64,000 bases of DNA from Rhodopseudomonas palustris. GTDB taxonomy: Bacteria > Pseudomonadota > Alphaproteobacteria > Rhizobiales > Xanthobacteraceae. The position numbers and the translations under genes were made by a program. Below, one piece after another: positions 26,952 through 36,059 of this stretch. Under the pieces are notes generated by a model. It saw nothing but the letters and a program-made list of their open reading frames with translations, was not told the DNA's origin and did no database searches. The stretch lies in assembly GCF_034479375.1 (NCBI RefSeq), contig NZ_CP140155.1, positions 2,728,001 through 2,792,000 of the forward strand, given 5' to 3'. Every line of letters starts with the position of its first letter. Position 1 is the stretch's first letter.

Positions 26952-28903
26952 CCGCGTTCTCCCACGACCTTCAACGGCGCCGCGCGAAGCACCTTCGTCA
27001 GAACATCTTCCTTCCTGCCGAAGGACTGCACCTTGCCGTTCGCAATCACCAGGACATGATCGACGCCGTCGAGCGCTTTGGGCCGATGCGCAATCACTAC
27101 GACAATCCCATTGCGGCGACGCACGTTGAGAATTGCTTCGGTCAATGCGGCTTCGCCGTCGGCGTCGAGATTCGAGGTCGGCTCATCGAGAACGACGAGG
27201 AACGGATCGCCGTAGAACGCCCGCGCCAATCCGATGCGCTGGCGCTGACCGGCCGAGAGCGACATGCCGCCCTCGCCGATCTTGGTGCCGTAGCCGTCCG
27301 GAAACGACAGGATCAGTTCATGGGCGCCGGCCGCACGTGCCGCCGCAAGCACCGCCTTCGGGCTGGCATTGGGATCGAACCGCGCGATATTCACCGCAAT
27401 GCTGCCGTCGAACAGTTCGACATCCTGCGGCAGATAGCCGATGTGCCGGCCCAGGGCTTCCGACGACCACTGCCCGAGCGCGGCATTGTCGAGGGTGATC
27501 TTGCCGCGCATCTGAGGCCAGACACCGACCAGCGCCCGGGCCAGCGACGACTTTCCGGACCCACTCGGGCCGATGATGCCCAGACCGTCGCCCTTTCTCA
27601 GATTGAACGAGACGTCGTTGAGGACGGCTCTATCCGACGCCGGCGCATTGACGTAGACGCGCTCCATCGCGATCGCTTCGACTGGCGGCGGCAGCGCTAG
27701 CGGGTCCTCTTCTTTCGGCAGCAGCGTCAGGAGCTGATCGAGGCGGTGCCCGGATTGCCGTGCACTCACGAAGCCCTTCCAGTTGGCGATGGCGGTCTCG
27801 ACCGGCGCCAGAGCCCGGGAGGTCAGAATCGAGCCCGCAATGATGATCCCCGCAGTCGATTCCTGATTGATGACCAGATACGCACCGACCGCCAGCACGC
27901 CCGACTGCAGGATCGCCCTGAACGCCTTGGACATGTTACCCAGTCCACTGCCGACGTCGCTCGCGGCTTCACTGGCTGCGAGATATTTCTGATTGGCTTC
28001 GCGCCAGCGCGCAGCCGCCAGCCGACGCATCCCCATCGCGTGGAGCGCTTCGGCGTTGCGCCGCCCCTCGCTCGCCAGCGAATTCCGCTGAATGGCGAAA
28101 CGCGCCGACGCTTTTGCGGGGCCCTGCGAGCGCAACTCGGTCATGATCATGATCACGACCAGAATCAGCGCCCCGACCAATGCCGTCACGCCGATCCAAA
28201 AATGGAACAGGAAGCAGATGGCCAGATAGACCGGCATCCACGGCATGTCGAACAATGCAGACGGGCCACCGCTCGCCAGGAAGCCCCTCACCTGGTCGAG
28301 ATCGCGGACGGGCTGCAGCCCATCGCCATCTCCCCTCGTCTTCAGGGGCAGGCGGATGACGGCATCGAAGACGCGCTCGCCCAACGTCTCGTCCAGATGC
28401 CGTCCCATGCGCGCGCTGATCCGCGTACGAATCAGATCGAGCGCGCTCTGGAACAAGTAGAGTACGATCGCCAGCGCGAGCAACGCGATCAGCGTCGGTA
28501 TGCTTCGGCTCGGCAGGACACGGTCGTAGATCTGCAACATGAAGAACGAGCCGGTCAGCATCAGGATGTTGCTGACGCCGCTGAATATCGCCATCGCCCA
28601 GAAGATCTGACGACAGGAGCTGAGAAAGCCCGCGATCTCCGATCTCGGTGAGGAAAAGTCCTCGCCCGGCCGGAGCCGGCCAGAAAACAGTTTCTGCCGA
28701 ATCTGATCGAGATGATGCGAAATCCTGTTCTGCGTCGCGGAGGCCGAAGGCTTCGGCCCCCGCGGGCCAGACTTCGGAGCGCCGTCCATCGCCACCCGCG
28801 GCACAGCCCCGAACATGCGCGATATGTCCGCAAGGCGCGGCGTCCTCTTGAACCGCACACGCCCCGGCGGAGGCATTTCTCTCCGCCATCCAAAGTTGGT
28901 CAT
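26948..28903 (-). CDS. Type I secretion ABC exporter (PrsD/AprD family permease-ATPase)
   Basis: 651 residues. An unusual basic N-terminal extension of about 105 residues precedes the transmembrane domain (first span IFWAMAIFSGVSNILMLTGS, then FFMLQIYDRVLPSRS, typical of the PrsD/HasD class). The nucleotide-binding domain has Walker A GPSGSGKS (about 437-445), signature LSAGQRQR (about 548), Walker B VVLDEPTSNLD and the switch His in IAHRP. There is no C39 peptidase domain, so its substrates carry an uncleaved C-terminal signal. The substrate gene lies 87 bases upstream in the same operon and the adaptor overlaps downstream. The N-terminal extension may be an over-called start; later ATGs exist. 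Confidence 0.94.
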   Translation of the reverse strand: MTNFGWRREMPPPGRVRFKRTPRLADISRMFGAVPRVAMDGAPKSGPRGPKPSASATQNRISHHLDQIRQKLFSGRLRPGEDFSSPRSEIAGFLSSCRQIFWAMAIFSGVSNILMLTGSFFMLQIYDRVLPSRSIPTLIALLALAIVLYLFQSALDLIRTRISARMGRHLDETLGERVFDAVIRLPLKTRGDGDGLQPVRDLDQVRGFLASGGPSALFDMPWMPVYLAICFLFHFWIGVTALVGALILVVIMIMTELRSQGPAKASARFAIQRNSLASEGRRNAEALHAMGMRRLAAARWREANQKYLAASEAASDVGSGLGNMSKAFRAILQSGVLAVGAYLVINQESTAGIIIAGSILTSRALAPVETAIANWKGFVSARQSGHRLDQLLTLLPKEEDPLALPPPVEAIAMERVYVNAPASDRAVLNDVSFNLRKGDGLGIIGPSGSGKSSLARALVGVWPQMRGKITLDNAALGQWSSEALGRHIGYLPQDVELFDGSIAVNIARFDPNASPKAVLAAARAAGAHELILSFPDGYGTKIGEGGMSLSAGQRQRIGLARAFYGDPFLVVLDEPTSNLDADGEAALTEAILNVRRRNGIVVVIAHRPKALDGVDHVLVIANGKVQSFGRKEDVLTKVLRAAPLKVVGERG

Positions 28904-28990
28904 CCGTGTCCCCCTTCAGACGTCTCGATTCAGCCCCCCTGAATCGAGACGCCAATCAGACCCTTCGCGCGGATAGTCCGGTCCGACATC

Positions 28991-31990
28991 TCAGACGAAC
29001 TGGAAGTCCGATTTGTCCAGCGCACCAATCTTCGTATTCTTCAGCGTCAACGAGTCGTTGCCGGTGGCGATCACGACATCCTGGCCGCTTTGCGTCGCAT
29101 GAGACAGTATGTCCGCGAAACTATCGAACACGCTCTTGCTGAATTGCACGACGTCATGCGACGGCCCGCTCGCGCAGAAATCCTTGATCGTGTCGTTGCC
29201 GAAATTCGGTGCGAACACGAAAGTATCCCCTTGACCGTTGCCAATGAGGATATCGTCAGCCGACGTCCCCTTGAGAGTATTGGCTCCGGAGGTGCCGACG
29301 ATCACGCTTCCGGAGTTCGAGGCCACCTGCCCGGAACTATCGAGTCCCTTCGCCGTGAAAGTGTGAACCGTGCTGGACGAGACCGCCCCTGTGCCGAACC
29401 ACCAATCGCCGTCGGCATTTGCCTTGACCGTTCCGATGGTCTTGGAGCCGTCGAATATCTTGATCTGGCTGTAGGCGTCGGCCGTCCCTTTGATGACGAG
29501 CGAGTTGTTCCACCCCTGGAATGCGTCGGTCAGATCGACTCCCGACGTCGCAATCGGAGGATCGATCACGGAGATCGCCTTCGTCCCCGATGCCGCGCTG
29601 GCATTGCCGGCACTGTCCGAAGCGATCGCCGCGAATTTGTGACTACCATTCGACAGATCACCGGTCTGATAGCTCCAGGTGCCGTCGCCCTTGGCGGTCG
29701 CCGAACCGATCTGCTTGCCTGCATCATAGATCTTGACGAGGCTGTTCGCCTCCGCCGTTCCCTTCAGCAGGAAGTCGTCGACCGTCGTCGAACCGCTGAG
29801 CGCTTTGCCATCGGAAGAGAAGACACCCAATGTCGGCGCGCTTGGGGCCGACGTATCGACCGTCACGGCGGTCACCGAGGACGCCGCGCCGGTCTGACCC
29901 TTGCTGTCCGTGACCTTGGCCGTCAGGTTATGTGCGCCGTCGCTGAGAGCCGCGGTGGTGAAGCTCCAGGCTCCGCTGCTATCCGAAACCGTGGATCCGA
30001 TCGCCTTGTTACCGTCGAAAACGGTGACCTTGCTGTCGGCTGCCGCCGTACCATCCAGCTTCAACGTCTTGTCTTTGGTGATGCCATCGCCGGCCTTGCC
30101 GGTGTCATTGGAGAACGACACGATTTTGGGTGCCGGCGGCGGAGCCGAGGAGGATCCGGTCACGTTGACCTGCAGCGCGGTGGAGGTCGTTCCGACATTG
30201 CCCGCGACGTCGGTCGCCCTGGCCGTCAGCGTATGCTGACCGGAAGACAGTTGATCGGTTGAGAAGTTCCAGGCACCGGTCGAACCGGCTGCGACGCTCC
30301 CGATCTTTGTATTGCCGTCATAGATATCGACCGTGCTCCTGGCTTCGGCATTGCCGGACAGGTTCACCATCGTCCCGCTGGCAACCGATACTGCCTTCAA
30401 AGCGGACGTCGACTGGGCGGCGCCCGCCGTCCCGATCGTCGGCGCGCCCGGCGCCTTGGTATCGACCGTCATCGCGACAGCCGCTGACGCCGCGCTGACC
30501 TGTCCGGAGCTGCTCGTCACCGTCGCCGTCAGGGTGTGTTTCGCATCGGTCAGGGCCGATGTCGTGTAACTCCAGGAGCCATCTGAACCAGCCTTGGTCG
30601 TGCCGATCTGGGATGATCCATCATAGATCTTCACCGTGCCGCCCGCCGCGGCCTTTCCGGTCAGCGTCAGCGTGTTGTCGTTGGTGATGCCATCGCCTTT
30701 CACGCCGCTGTCGTTGGAGACGGACGCGATCGTCGGCGCACTCGGCTGGGGCGTCGGCGCGGGCGCCGTCACGGTCACCGCGACAGCCGCTGACGCGGCG
30801 CCGGTATTGCCGGCCGCATCCATGGCCCTGGCGGCGAAGCTGTGATTGCCCGTGGCAAGAGTTGCCGTGGTGAAGGTCCAGACTCCGCTGCCATTGACCG
30901 AAGCTGTGCCGATCTGCGCGGAGCCGTCGAACACCTTGATGGTGCTATTGGCTTCCGCCGTGCCCGTGAGCACGGCCACCTGGGACGCGGCCAACGCCGC
31001 AGCCGACGTCGACACGACCAGTGTGGGCGCGACCGGAGCAGCCGTATCGACGACCACGGTCCGAGCTGCCGACGCGGCGCTCGTCTCGGTCGACGTGGAA
31101 GATGTCACCGTGAATTTGTGCGCTCCGTCGGTCAGGGCTGCGCTGGTGAATTTCCAGTTTCCGCCGGCATCCGCACCGACGGTGCCGATCTGCTTGCCAC
31201 TGTCGAAGATCTTGATCGTGGTGTTGGCGGAGGCGGTGCCCTGCAGACTCACCTTGTTGGCGTTTGTGACCCCGTCACCAACCTTGCCGCTGTCCGGCGA
31301 CCACAGACCAATTTCAGGAGTGTCCAACCCGATGTCGTCGGGTGGGGTGCTCGGACCTTCCACCGCAAATGGAGCCGCGATGGGCGCGCCCGGAACCAGT
31401 TGCCCATCTACAATGGTCGCGTAGCGTACGTTTTCCCACTGAACGATGTGAATATTCGCATTGACCTCCTGCAACAGCAACGCGTTGTATTCAAAAGGCC
31501 CGACGAAATAGACGTCCTTGAGCGCGAGGGTGATATCCTGATTGTCGGCCGCAATGCGCAAACCAAACGGACCGCCGTCGAACATCACATTGTTCAGGGT
31601 GACCGAGCCGCCGTAATTATCGGCGATGAACATCCCCGCCGTGGCATTGTTCTCGTGCGCCACGATCGCGGTGTTGGTGATCGTCAGATTTCCATTGGAG
31701 CCGGGTGCGTAGGCCTGGATGCTGTCCGCGTGATCGCCCGCCTTGCCCGTCGATTCGATGTACGAATTGTTGATGACGATATTGCCGCTGCCGCCAACGC
31801 GCACGCCTTCGGCCGAACTGATGCGAACGTTGTCGAGCGTGAAAGACCCCGTGCCAACGACCGATGCGGTATTCCCGGTGTCCGTGATACTCTTGTTCGA
31901 AAGCGTGCCGCCATTCTTGATGACGACCGAGCCCGAATTAGCGACGCCACTGAAGATTGGGTCATTCCAGCTCAGAGGAATTCCTGACAT
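28991..31990 (-). CDS. Large type I secretion substrate: beta-helix head, seven Ig-like repeats, RTX-like C-terminus
   Basis: 999 residues, no Sec signal. Residues 1-215 form a pectate-lyase-like right-handed beta-helix (FTLDNVRISSAEGVRV, GDHADSIQAYAPGSNGNLTITNT, GSVTLNNVMFDGGPFGLRIAADN, LKDVYFVGPF, WENVRYATIVDGQLVPG). Residues about 217-895 hold seven Ig-like repeats of about 95 residues, each with an LTGTAEANSTIKVFDGSxxIGT core. Residues about 897-999 are an RTX/M10-type secretion tail (ANTLKGTSADDILIGNGQGD, NFGNDTIKDF, final hydrophobic DFQFV). It is the first gene of the operon with its exporter and adaptor. A separate Sec-exported homologue of the head is encoded at 33872-34582. Likely a surface or matrix protein that binds or cuts polysaccharide. 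Confidence 0.9.
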   Translation of the reverse strand: MSGIPLSWNDPIFSGVANSGSVVIKNGGTLSNKSITDTGNTASVVGTGSFTLDNVRISSAEGVRVGGSGNIVINNSYIESTGKAGDHADSIQAYAPGSNGNLTITNTAIVAHENNATAGMFIADNYGGSVTLNNVMFDGGPFGLRIAADNQDITLALKDVYFVGPFEYNALLLQEVNANIHIVQWENVRYATIVDGQLVPGAPIAAPFAVEGPSTPPDDIGLDTPEIGLWSPDSGKVGDGVTNANKVSLQGTASANTTIKIFDSGKQIGTVGADAGGNWKFTSAALTDGAHKFTVTSSTSTETSAASAARTVVVDTAAPVAPTLVVSTSAAALAASQVAVLTGTAEANSTIKVFDGSAQIGTASVNGSGVWTFTTATLATGNHSFAARAMDAAGNTGAASAAVAVTVTAPAPTPQPSAPTIASVSNDSGVKGDGITNDNTLTLTGKAAAGGTVKIYDGSSQIGTTKAGSDGSWSYTTSALTDAKHTLTATVTSSSGQVSAASAAVAMTVDTKAPGAPTIGTAGAAQSTSALKAVSVASGTMVNLSGNAEARSTVDIYDGNTKIGSVAAGSTGAWNFSTDQLSSGQHTLTARATDVAGNVGTTSTALQVNVTGSSSAPPPAPKIVSFSNDTGKAGDGITKDKTLKLDGTAAADSKVTVFDGNKAIGSTVSDSSGAWSFTTAALSDGAHNLTAKVTDSKGQTGAASSVTAVTVDTSAPSAPTLGVFSSDGKALSGSTTVDDFLLKGTAEANSLVKIYDAGKQIGSATAKGDGTWSYQTGDLSNGSHKFAAIASDSAGNASAASGTKAISVIDPPIATSGVDLTDAFQGWNNSLVIKGTADAYSQIKIFDGSKTIGTVKANADGDWWFGTGAVSSSTVHTFTAKGLDSSGQVASNSGSVIVGTSGANTLKGTSADDILIGNGQGDTFVFAPNFGNDTIKDFCASGPSHDVVQFSKSVFDSFADILSHATQSGQDVVIATGNDSLTLKNTKIGALDKSDFQFV
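29300..31345 (-). repeat. Seven tandem Ig-like repeat units
   Basis: Units of about 95 codons recur with the core G(T/N)A-x-A-x(S/T)-x-(V/I)-x-(I/V)-(F/Y)-DG-x-x-x-IG, then G-x-W-x-(F/Y)-x-T and H-x-(F/L)-(T/A)-A. Units 1, 3 and 5 contain an extra SxDSGKxGDGxTxxxxL lead-in and the others do not, giving a two-type alternation that suggests duplication of a two-domain block. Confidence 0.8.
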
Positions 31991-32665
31991 CTACTTCTCC
32001 TGGTGGTCTCTAGTTGTCCCCGCGCCACGCTCAAGTCCCACTCCAGCGGCGATACTCCGCCGCCCCCCACGATGGCGCATCATGGAGAGCGTCTTGATGG
32101 TAGGCAGAGGCTTTTTTGGGACAACATCACGGCCCACCGAAGGTGATTTGCAAGCCAGCCCGGTTAAGTCTCAGCGCAATCAGGAAGCGATAGCCAGAAG
32201 TGGAAGATGCCTCAAAATATAAGATCGCGCAATTTCATCTCAGTTAATTTGATCACGAAAACAAGCGACCGCGTCGAAGATCTCGCGCGCCCGAACAAAC
32301 TTGGATTCAGAATATTTAATACGAACGAGGAATATTTGAATTACCGATTTAAATCGTTGCGCGATTACTTATTCGAGGTCACCCCCTCGATCCGCCTCGG
32401 CCGGGACGCGGGAAGTCCGTCGTCAATCGCGGAGCGTGAGTCGTCTCAGACGAAAGTCGGCTGGCCGATCGAAGCGGATATCGGAGACCGACGTGCCGTC
32501 ATGGAGGCTCAGGTTGGCATCGCGATCGGGGTCCGAGGATCAGGCCCGCGCCAACCGGTCGCAGCCTTGCCCCATCTGCCCGACAGAAAGTTGCGTCCGA
32601 TCGTGCCGATACTTTGTGCCGCTCGCCCATCAGCTCGCGGGGAAGCCGGCCGCTGCCGTTGTCAG
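31991..32665. promoter_or_regulatory. 675-base gap: promoter region of the type I operon plus AT-rich stretch
   Basis: No gene is supported; overlapping open frames lack ribosome binding sites or family features. 32205-32370 is AT-rich, with GAATATTTAATACG and GATTTAAATCG words. The promoter for the minus-strand secretion operon should lie close to 31991-32200. The remainder (32400-32665) is GC-rich and may be the 3' untranslated part of the glycosyltransferase transcript. Confidence 0.4.
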
Positions 32666-33694
32666 CTATCGTGCTCCCGGCACAACATCCGGGCGCCCCG
32701 TCTTGCCTTTCGCGCCATCGAGCAGACCGGCCAGCGCGACCCGGCCGGCGGAGGACGATCCCTTCGCCAGATATCGCGCTGCATACAGGAGACCTACGCC
32801 GAAATGGCAGATCCAGCGCCACCCCGCGAACCGGCGGGCATAGAGGATGCTGTTGCGCGCAGACAGATAGATCGAGAGATAAGAGCGCTTTTCGACGGCG
32901 ACCGCAGAACCGATCGTCGTTCCGCCAATGTGGCGCACGATCGCCTTGCTTGCGAAGCCGATGCGCTGCGTCCCCCGGCGGCGTCCCCAATCCAAATCTT
33001 CCATGTAGAGGAAATAGTCTTCGGCCATGAGTCCGACCGCCTCGACGAAGGCGCGCGTCGCCAGAACGCACGCCCCACTAACCGCATCGATTCTGGCAAT
33101 GACCTCAGCCGACGGTACGGTACCGAGCGGTTCATTCCGTCCGATGGCGACGACCCGACCCGTCATGCGGGACCAGTGCAGGCCGTAATTGATGATCCTG
33201 TCCGGCGTGTCGTCGAACACCAGGCTTGCGCCAACCATGCCGAATCCTTCGGCGGCCTTTGCAACCAATTCGGACAGGCTGTGCCGGTTCACCTCGGTAT
33301 CGGGGTTGAGAATGAGTACCGCCTCCCAGCCGGGGACCGCGAGCAACGGTTCCAGCCACGCGTTGACGCCACCTCCGTAACCCAGATTCTCGGTCGCCAG
33401 CCCGATCCGGACGAGATTCGCTCGACCCTGAAATCGGCATTTTGCGACCGAGACCAACCGCCTCTGTGCGCGGTCGAGCGTGTCTGCGCCGCCGGGCATC
33501 GGCTGCAATAGACGATCCGGCCCCGCAAGCCTGGCCACCAGCCTGTCGTAGGCTGCGACGCCGGCATTCTCGCAAATGAAGACCTCGAACTCGTCCCAGT
33601 CCGAACCAGCCAGTGACGTCAGGCAGCGCTCGACATCATCCGGATTACCGTACGATACGATGATGACGGCAAGTCTGGCGCTGACGCTCGACAT
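32666..33694 (-). CDS. Family 2 glycosyltransferase, rhamnosyltransferase-like
   Basis: 342 residues. The GT-A nucleotide-sugar fold starts at once (LAVIIVSYGNPDDVERCLTSL). A long insertion of about 30 residues precedes NLGYGGGVNAWLEPLL. The metal-binding motif is in LILNPDTEV, and the acceptor segment has GACVLATRAFVEAVGLMAEDYFLYMEDLDWGRR. C-terminal amphipathic or membrane-associated helices follow (WICHFGVGLLYAARYLA). Proteins of this type add rhamnose or another sugar to the growing lipid-linked repeat on the cytoplasmic face. It is monocistronic within the locus and divergent from the secreted beta-helix gene. Confidence 0.92.
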   Translation of the reverse strand: MSSVSARLAVIIVSYGNPDDVERCLTSLAGSDWDEFEVFICENAGVAAYDRLVARLAGPDRLLQPMPGGADTLDRAQRRLVSVAKCRFQGRANLVRIGLATENLGYGGGVNAWLEPLLAVPGWEAVLILNPDTEVNRHSLSELVAKAAEGFGMVGASLVFDDTPDRIINYGLHWSRMTGRVVAIGRNEPLGTVPSAEVIARIDAVSGACVLATRAFVEAVGLMAEDYFLYMEDLDWGRRRGTQRIGFASKAIVRHIGGTTIGSAVAVEKRSYLSIYLSARNSILYARRFAGWRWICHFGVGLLYAARYLAKGSSSAGRVALAGLLDGAKGKTGRPDVVPGAR

Positions 33695-33871
33695 ATCCCG
33701 AACACCCTTTGTGTTTGCCGCCGGTCGGCGGCCTTCATCGAGGCGAGGTCCACGCGATCATTCAGATCGCCGCGCCTCGTATAATTTCCATCCGCCTGAC
33801 AGATGTCTATATTCATTTCAGCGACGCATTTATTTTCGTTTCGAAATTCACACACTGATTTCGGAGTTTTC

Positions 33872-34582
33872 ATGCGCTACTTGTTGATACTGACGCTGGC
33901 GTCGGCAGGCACCGCTGTCGCAGAACCCGTCCCGACGATCGTCCCGGCATCCAATTCCGCGGCCGCCGTACCATTGAGTTTCAACGATCCCATCTACGCC
34001 AAGGCCGTCGGTCATTCGGGCCGGATCAAGCTGCCGCCGGGTGCGTCGCGAACCGACGCGTCGATCGTCGAGAATTCCGGCGAACCGACGATCACCTGCG
34101 GCGGCTCCTGCGATCTGCTGCGGGTTCGCATCCAGTCGAGGGAAGGGATCCGCTGCGTGAGCGGAAATATCAACCTGACCTGGGTGTACATCGCCGCCAC
34201 CGGGATCGGCGGCGATCACGCCGACGGCGTGCAGTGCTACTCGCCGGGAAGCCAGGGCACCGTCACGGTCAAGAACTCGACGTTCAAGATGGCCGGGTCC
34301 ACCACAGCAGGCTATTTCTCGGCGGACAATTGGCGAGGCTCGCATGTCCTGGAAAACGTCCTGTTCGAGGGCGGCGGTTACGGACTGCGTATCCCCGCGG
34401 ACGGCGGCTCGTCGGTCAGCCTGAAGAACGTCTATTTCGTCCGCGGCTCTTTCCAGTACGGGCCCTACGCGTTCGACGCCGTCAAGGGCCAGCGTATCAG
34501 CATCACCCGATGGGAGAACGTGCGCTGGGCGAGTTGGAAGGGCGATCAACTGGTCCTCGGCGATCTCATCCCGCGGCCATGA
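33872..34582 (+). CDS. Sec-exported stand-alone beta-helix protein, paralogue of the type I substrate head
   Basis: 236 residues from ATG 33872, with GGAG 6 bases upstream. A signal peptide (MRYLLILTLASAGTAVA, cleaved before EPVP) is followed by a region that aligns along its length with residues 1-215 of the product of 28991-31990. Shared points are SFNDPIY/SWNDPIF, VRIQSREGI/VRISSAEGV, GDHADGVQCYSPGSQG/GDHADSIQAYAPGSNG, GYGLRIPAD/PFGLRIAAD, LKNVYFV/LKDVYFV and WENVRW/WENVRY. The invariant His-x-Asp-x-x-Gln may be a catalytic or metal-binding site. Two Cys pairs unique to this copy suit an oxidising periplasm. Its 3' end overlaps the converging polymerase gene by 37 bases. Probable polysaccharide lyase, hydrolase or binding protein. 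Confidence 0.88.
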   Translation: MRYLLILTLASAGTAVAEPVPTIVPASNSAAAVPLSFNDPIYAKAVGHSGRIKLPPGASRTDASIVENSGEPTITCGGSCDLLRVRIQSREGIRCVSGNINLTWVYIAATGIGGDHADGVQCYSPGSQGTVTVKNSTFKMAGSTTAGYFSADNWRGSHVLENVLFEGGGYGLRIPADGGSSVSLKNVYFVRGSFQYGPYAFDAVKGQRISITRWENVRWASWKGDQLVLGDLIPRP

Positions 34583-35952
34583 AAGGGCTTCGCCATGGCA
34601 GCGGCATGCGTCCCGCGATGCCGATGGGCATTTTGCGCCGCTGATGCGGCGACCGGCGCCTCGTTGTTGGACTCGTACATCCACCCCCCCGCCCCGAGCA
34701 GGAACATGATCAGGACGTAAGGAGCATCCCAGACGTGGACCGTGCAAAGCGAGAGCGCCAGTCCGCAAAGCGTGATGATGAGCCCCTTGCGGCATTGAGC
34801 TGCCTGGACCGAAAGACGCTTCAATCGACCGAGCCCCAGGCACAGCGCGATGAAACTGCCGATCATGAACAAGCAACCCGGAATCCCATAGCGAACGGCG
34901 TTGACCAACCAGAAATTGTCGATGCTGCCGCCCATCCAGGTCGGGCGCTCCCAATCGTTCAGGCCATGTCCCAAAATCGGATGAAGCATCACCGATTCCG
35001 TTCCGTAGTGCCAGATCAGGACGCGCATATACGACGTGTCCGCATTGAACGTCAGGTACGAGATGAAGACCTCGAAGGGCGTGCGGTTCGACGCGAAATC
35101 CACGATCACGAACGCGGTGATCAGAATCGCGGCGAAGATCGCCCAGCGCCGCGCCATGCTTGCGGTGATCTTGTCCCAGACAACCAAGATCACCTGGACG
35201 GCGACCGACAGCAGGGCGCCGGAGGAGAGCGAGGAGAACACCGCCATCGCCACGAGACCGGACGCCAGCTTCCCCCGGAAACGCGACGCCGCGCCGTATG
35301 CGTAGTAACTCAGGCCGAAGGCACTCGAGCATACGACGCCGAACAGGATGAAATGCTCGAACGGGCCCTGCGCCCGTCTGAGACCGAGCCGGGATTCGTC
35401 GCCGACCACGTCGTAGACGGAGAACATTTTGCCGAACAGTTCGATCAGGATTGCCGAGCCGGTAACGTTCTCATAGACGGCGAATGGCAGCAGCACGATG
35501 ACCATGAGCGCCAGATATCGCGCCATCTGCTGAAACGCGGCCACGTCCCGAATGTACCGCCTCGCGAGCAGGTACGCCCCGAACGTCTCGATGATGAAGA
35601 TGCCGGCGGATTGCAGCCCCTTGTCGGTACCGTGGATGCTCACCAAGACGAGCCCCCCCCAAGTCGCCGTCAGCAGCATCAGGATGTCGGGCAGCCGCGG
35701 TCGCCCCAGCGATCCGGACAGCCACGCCATCAGACATGGAAGGAACATCACGACGAGCACGAGCCGGTAGGGCGACATGCGGGTCGGGCCGATGAAGAAG
35801 AAGAACGGCAGGGCCAGCGAGAAGATGAAGAGCGGAACGAGCGCGGACGGCTTTCGGCCCCGCCTCATTTGCGCCGCCGTGCCGACCTGTGCAGTGGCGG
35901 ACGGCAGCGCTCTTTCGATCCTGTGAGGCGCCAGTGTTGCCGTGCGTTTCAC
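34546..35952 (-). CDS. O-antigen ligase/polymerase-like membrane protein
   Basis: 468 residues from the GTG at 35952, which has GAGG 8 bases upstream; a longer frame reaches 35991. About ten hydrophobic segments are visible (LVPLFIFSLALPFFFFIGP, LVLVVMFLPCLMAWLSG, ILMLLTATWGGLVLV, GLVAMAVFSSLSSGALLSV, WAIFAAILITAFVIVDF, IPGCLFMIGSFIALCLGL and others). A large external loop contains the Wzy/ligase-type stretch FNADTSYMRVLIWHYGTESVMLHPILGHGLNDW (Arg and the HPILGHG motif). Such proteins polymerise or transfer undecaprenyl-linked repeats at the periplasmic face. This is the best Wzy candidate in the locus. The polar tail overlaps the neighbour's 3' end. Confidence 0.88.
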   Translation of the reverse strand: MKRTATLAPHRIERALPSATAQVGTAAQMRRGRKPSALVPLFIFSLALPFFFFIGPTRMSPYRLVLVVMFLPCLMAWLSGSLGRPRLPDILMLLTATWGGLVLVSIHGTDKGLQSAGIFIIETFGAYLLARRYIRDVAAFQQMARYLALMVIVLLPFAVYENVTGSAILIELFGKMFSVYDVVGDESRLGLRRAQGPFEHFILFGVVCSSAFGLSYYAYGAASRFRGKLASGLVAMAVFSSLSSGALLSVAVQVILVVWDKITASMARRWAIFAAILITAFVIVDFASNRTPFEVFISYLTFNADTSYMRVLIWHYGTESVMLHPILGHGLNDWERPTWMGGSIDNFWLVNAVRYGIPGCLFMIGSFIALCLGLGRLKRLSVQAAQCRKGLIITLCGLALSLCTVHVWDAPYVLIMFLLGAGGWMYESNNEAPVAASAAQNAHRHRGTHAAAMAKPFHGRGMRSPRTS

Positions 35953-36059
35953 GCCGCATCCTCGATCTTGGTCTCTGCCGCTTCGGCGCAAACAGCGCGT
36001 CCGATATCGGCCGGTTCGACGGTCGCGCTGGCGCCGTCATTGCGAAGTGGTCGGCTACG

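Noticed and set aside
20472..31345. Repeated sequence blocks considered as a CRISPR array
   Set aside because: The repeats are in-frame protein modules of about 290-465 bases without short identical repeats and unique spacers.
32207..33511. A 434-codon plus-strand frame over the family 2 glycosyltransferase
   Set aside because: It is mostly antisense to a convincing glycosyltransferase and has no recognisable domain of its own.
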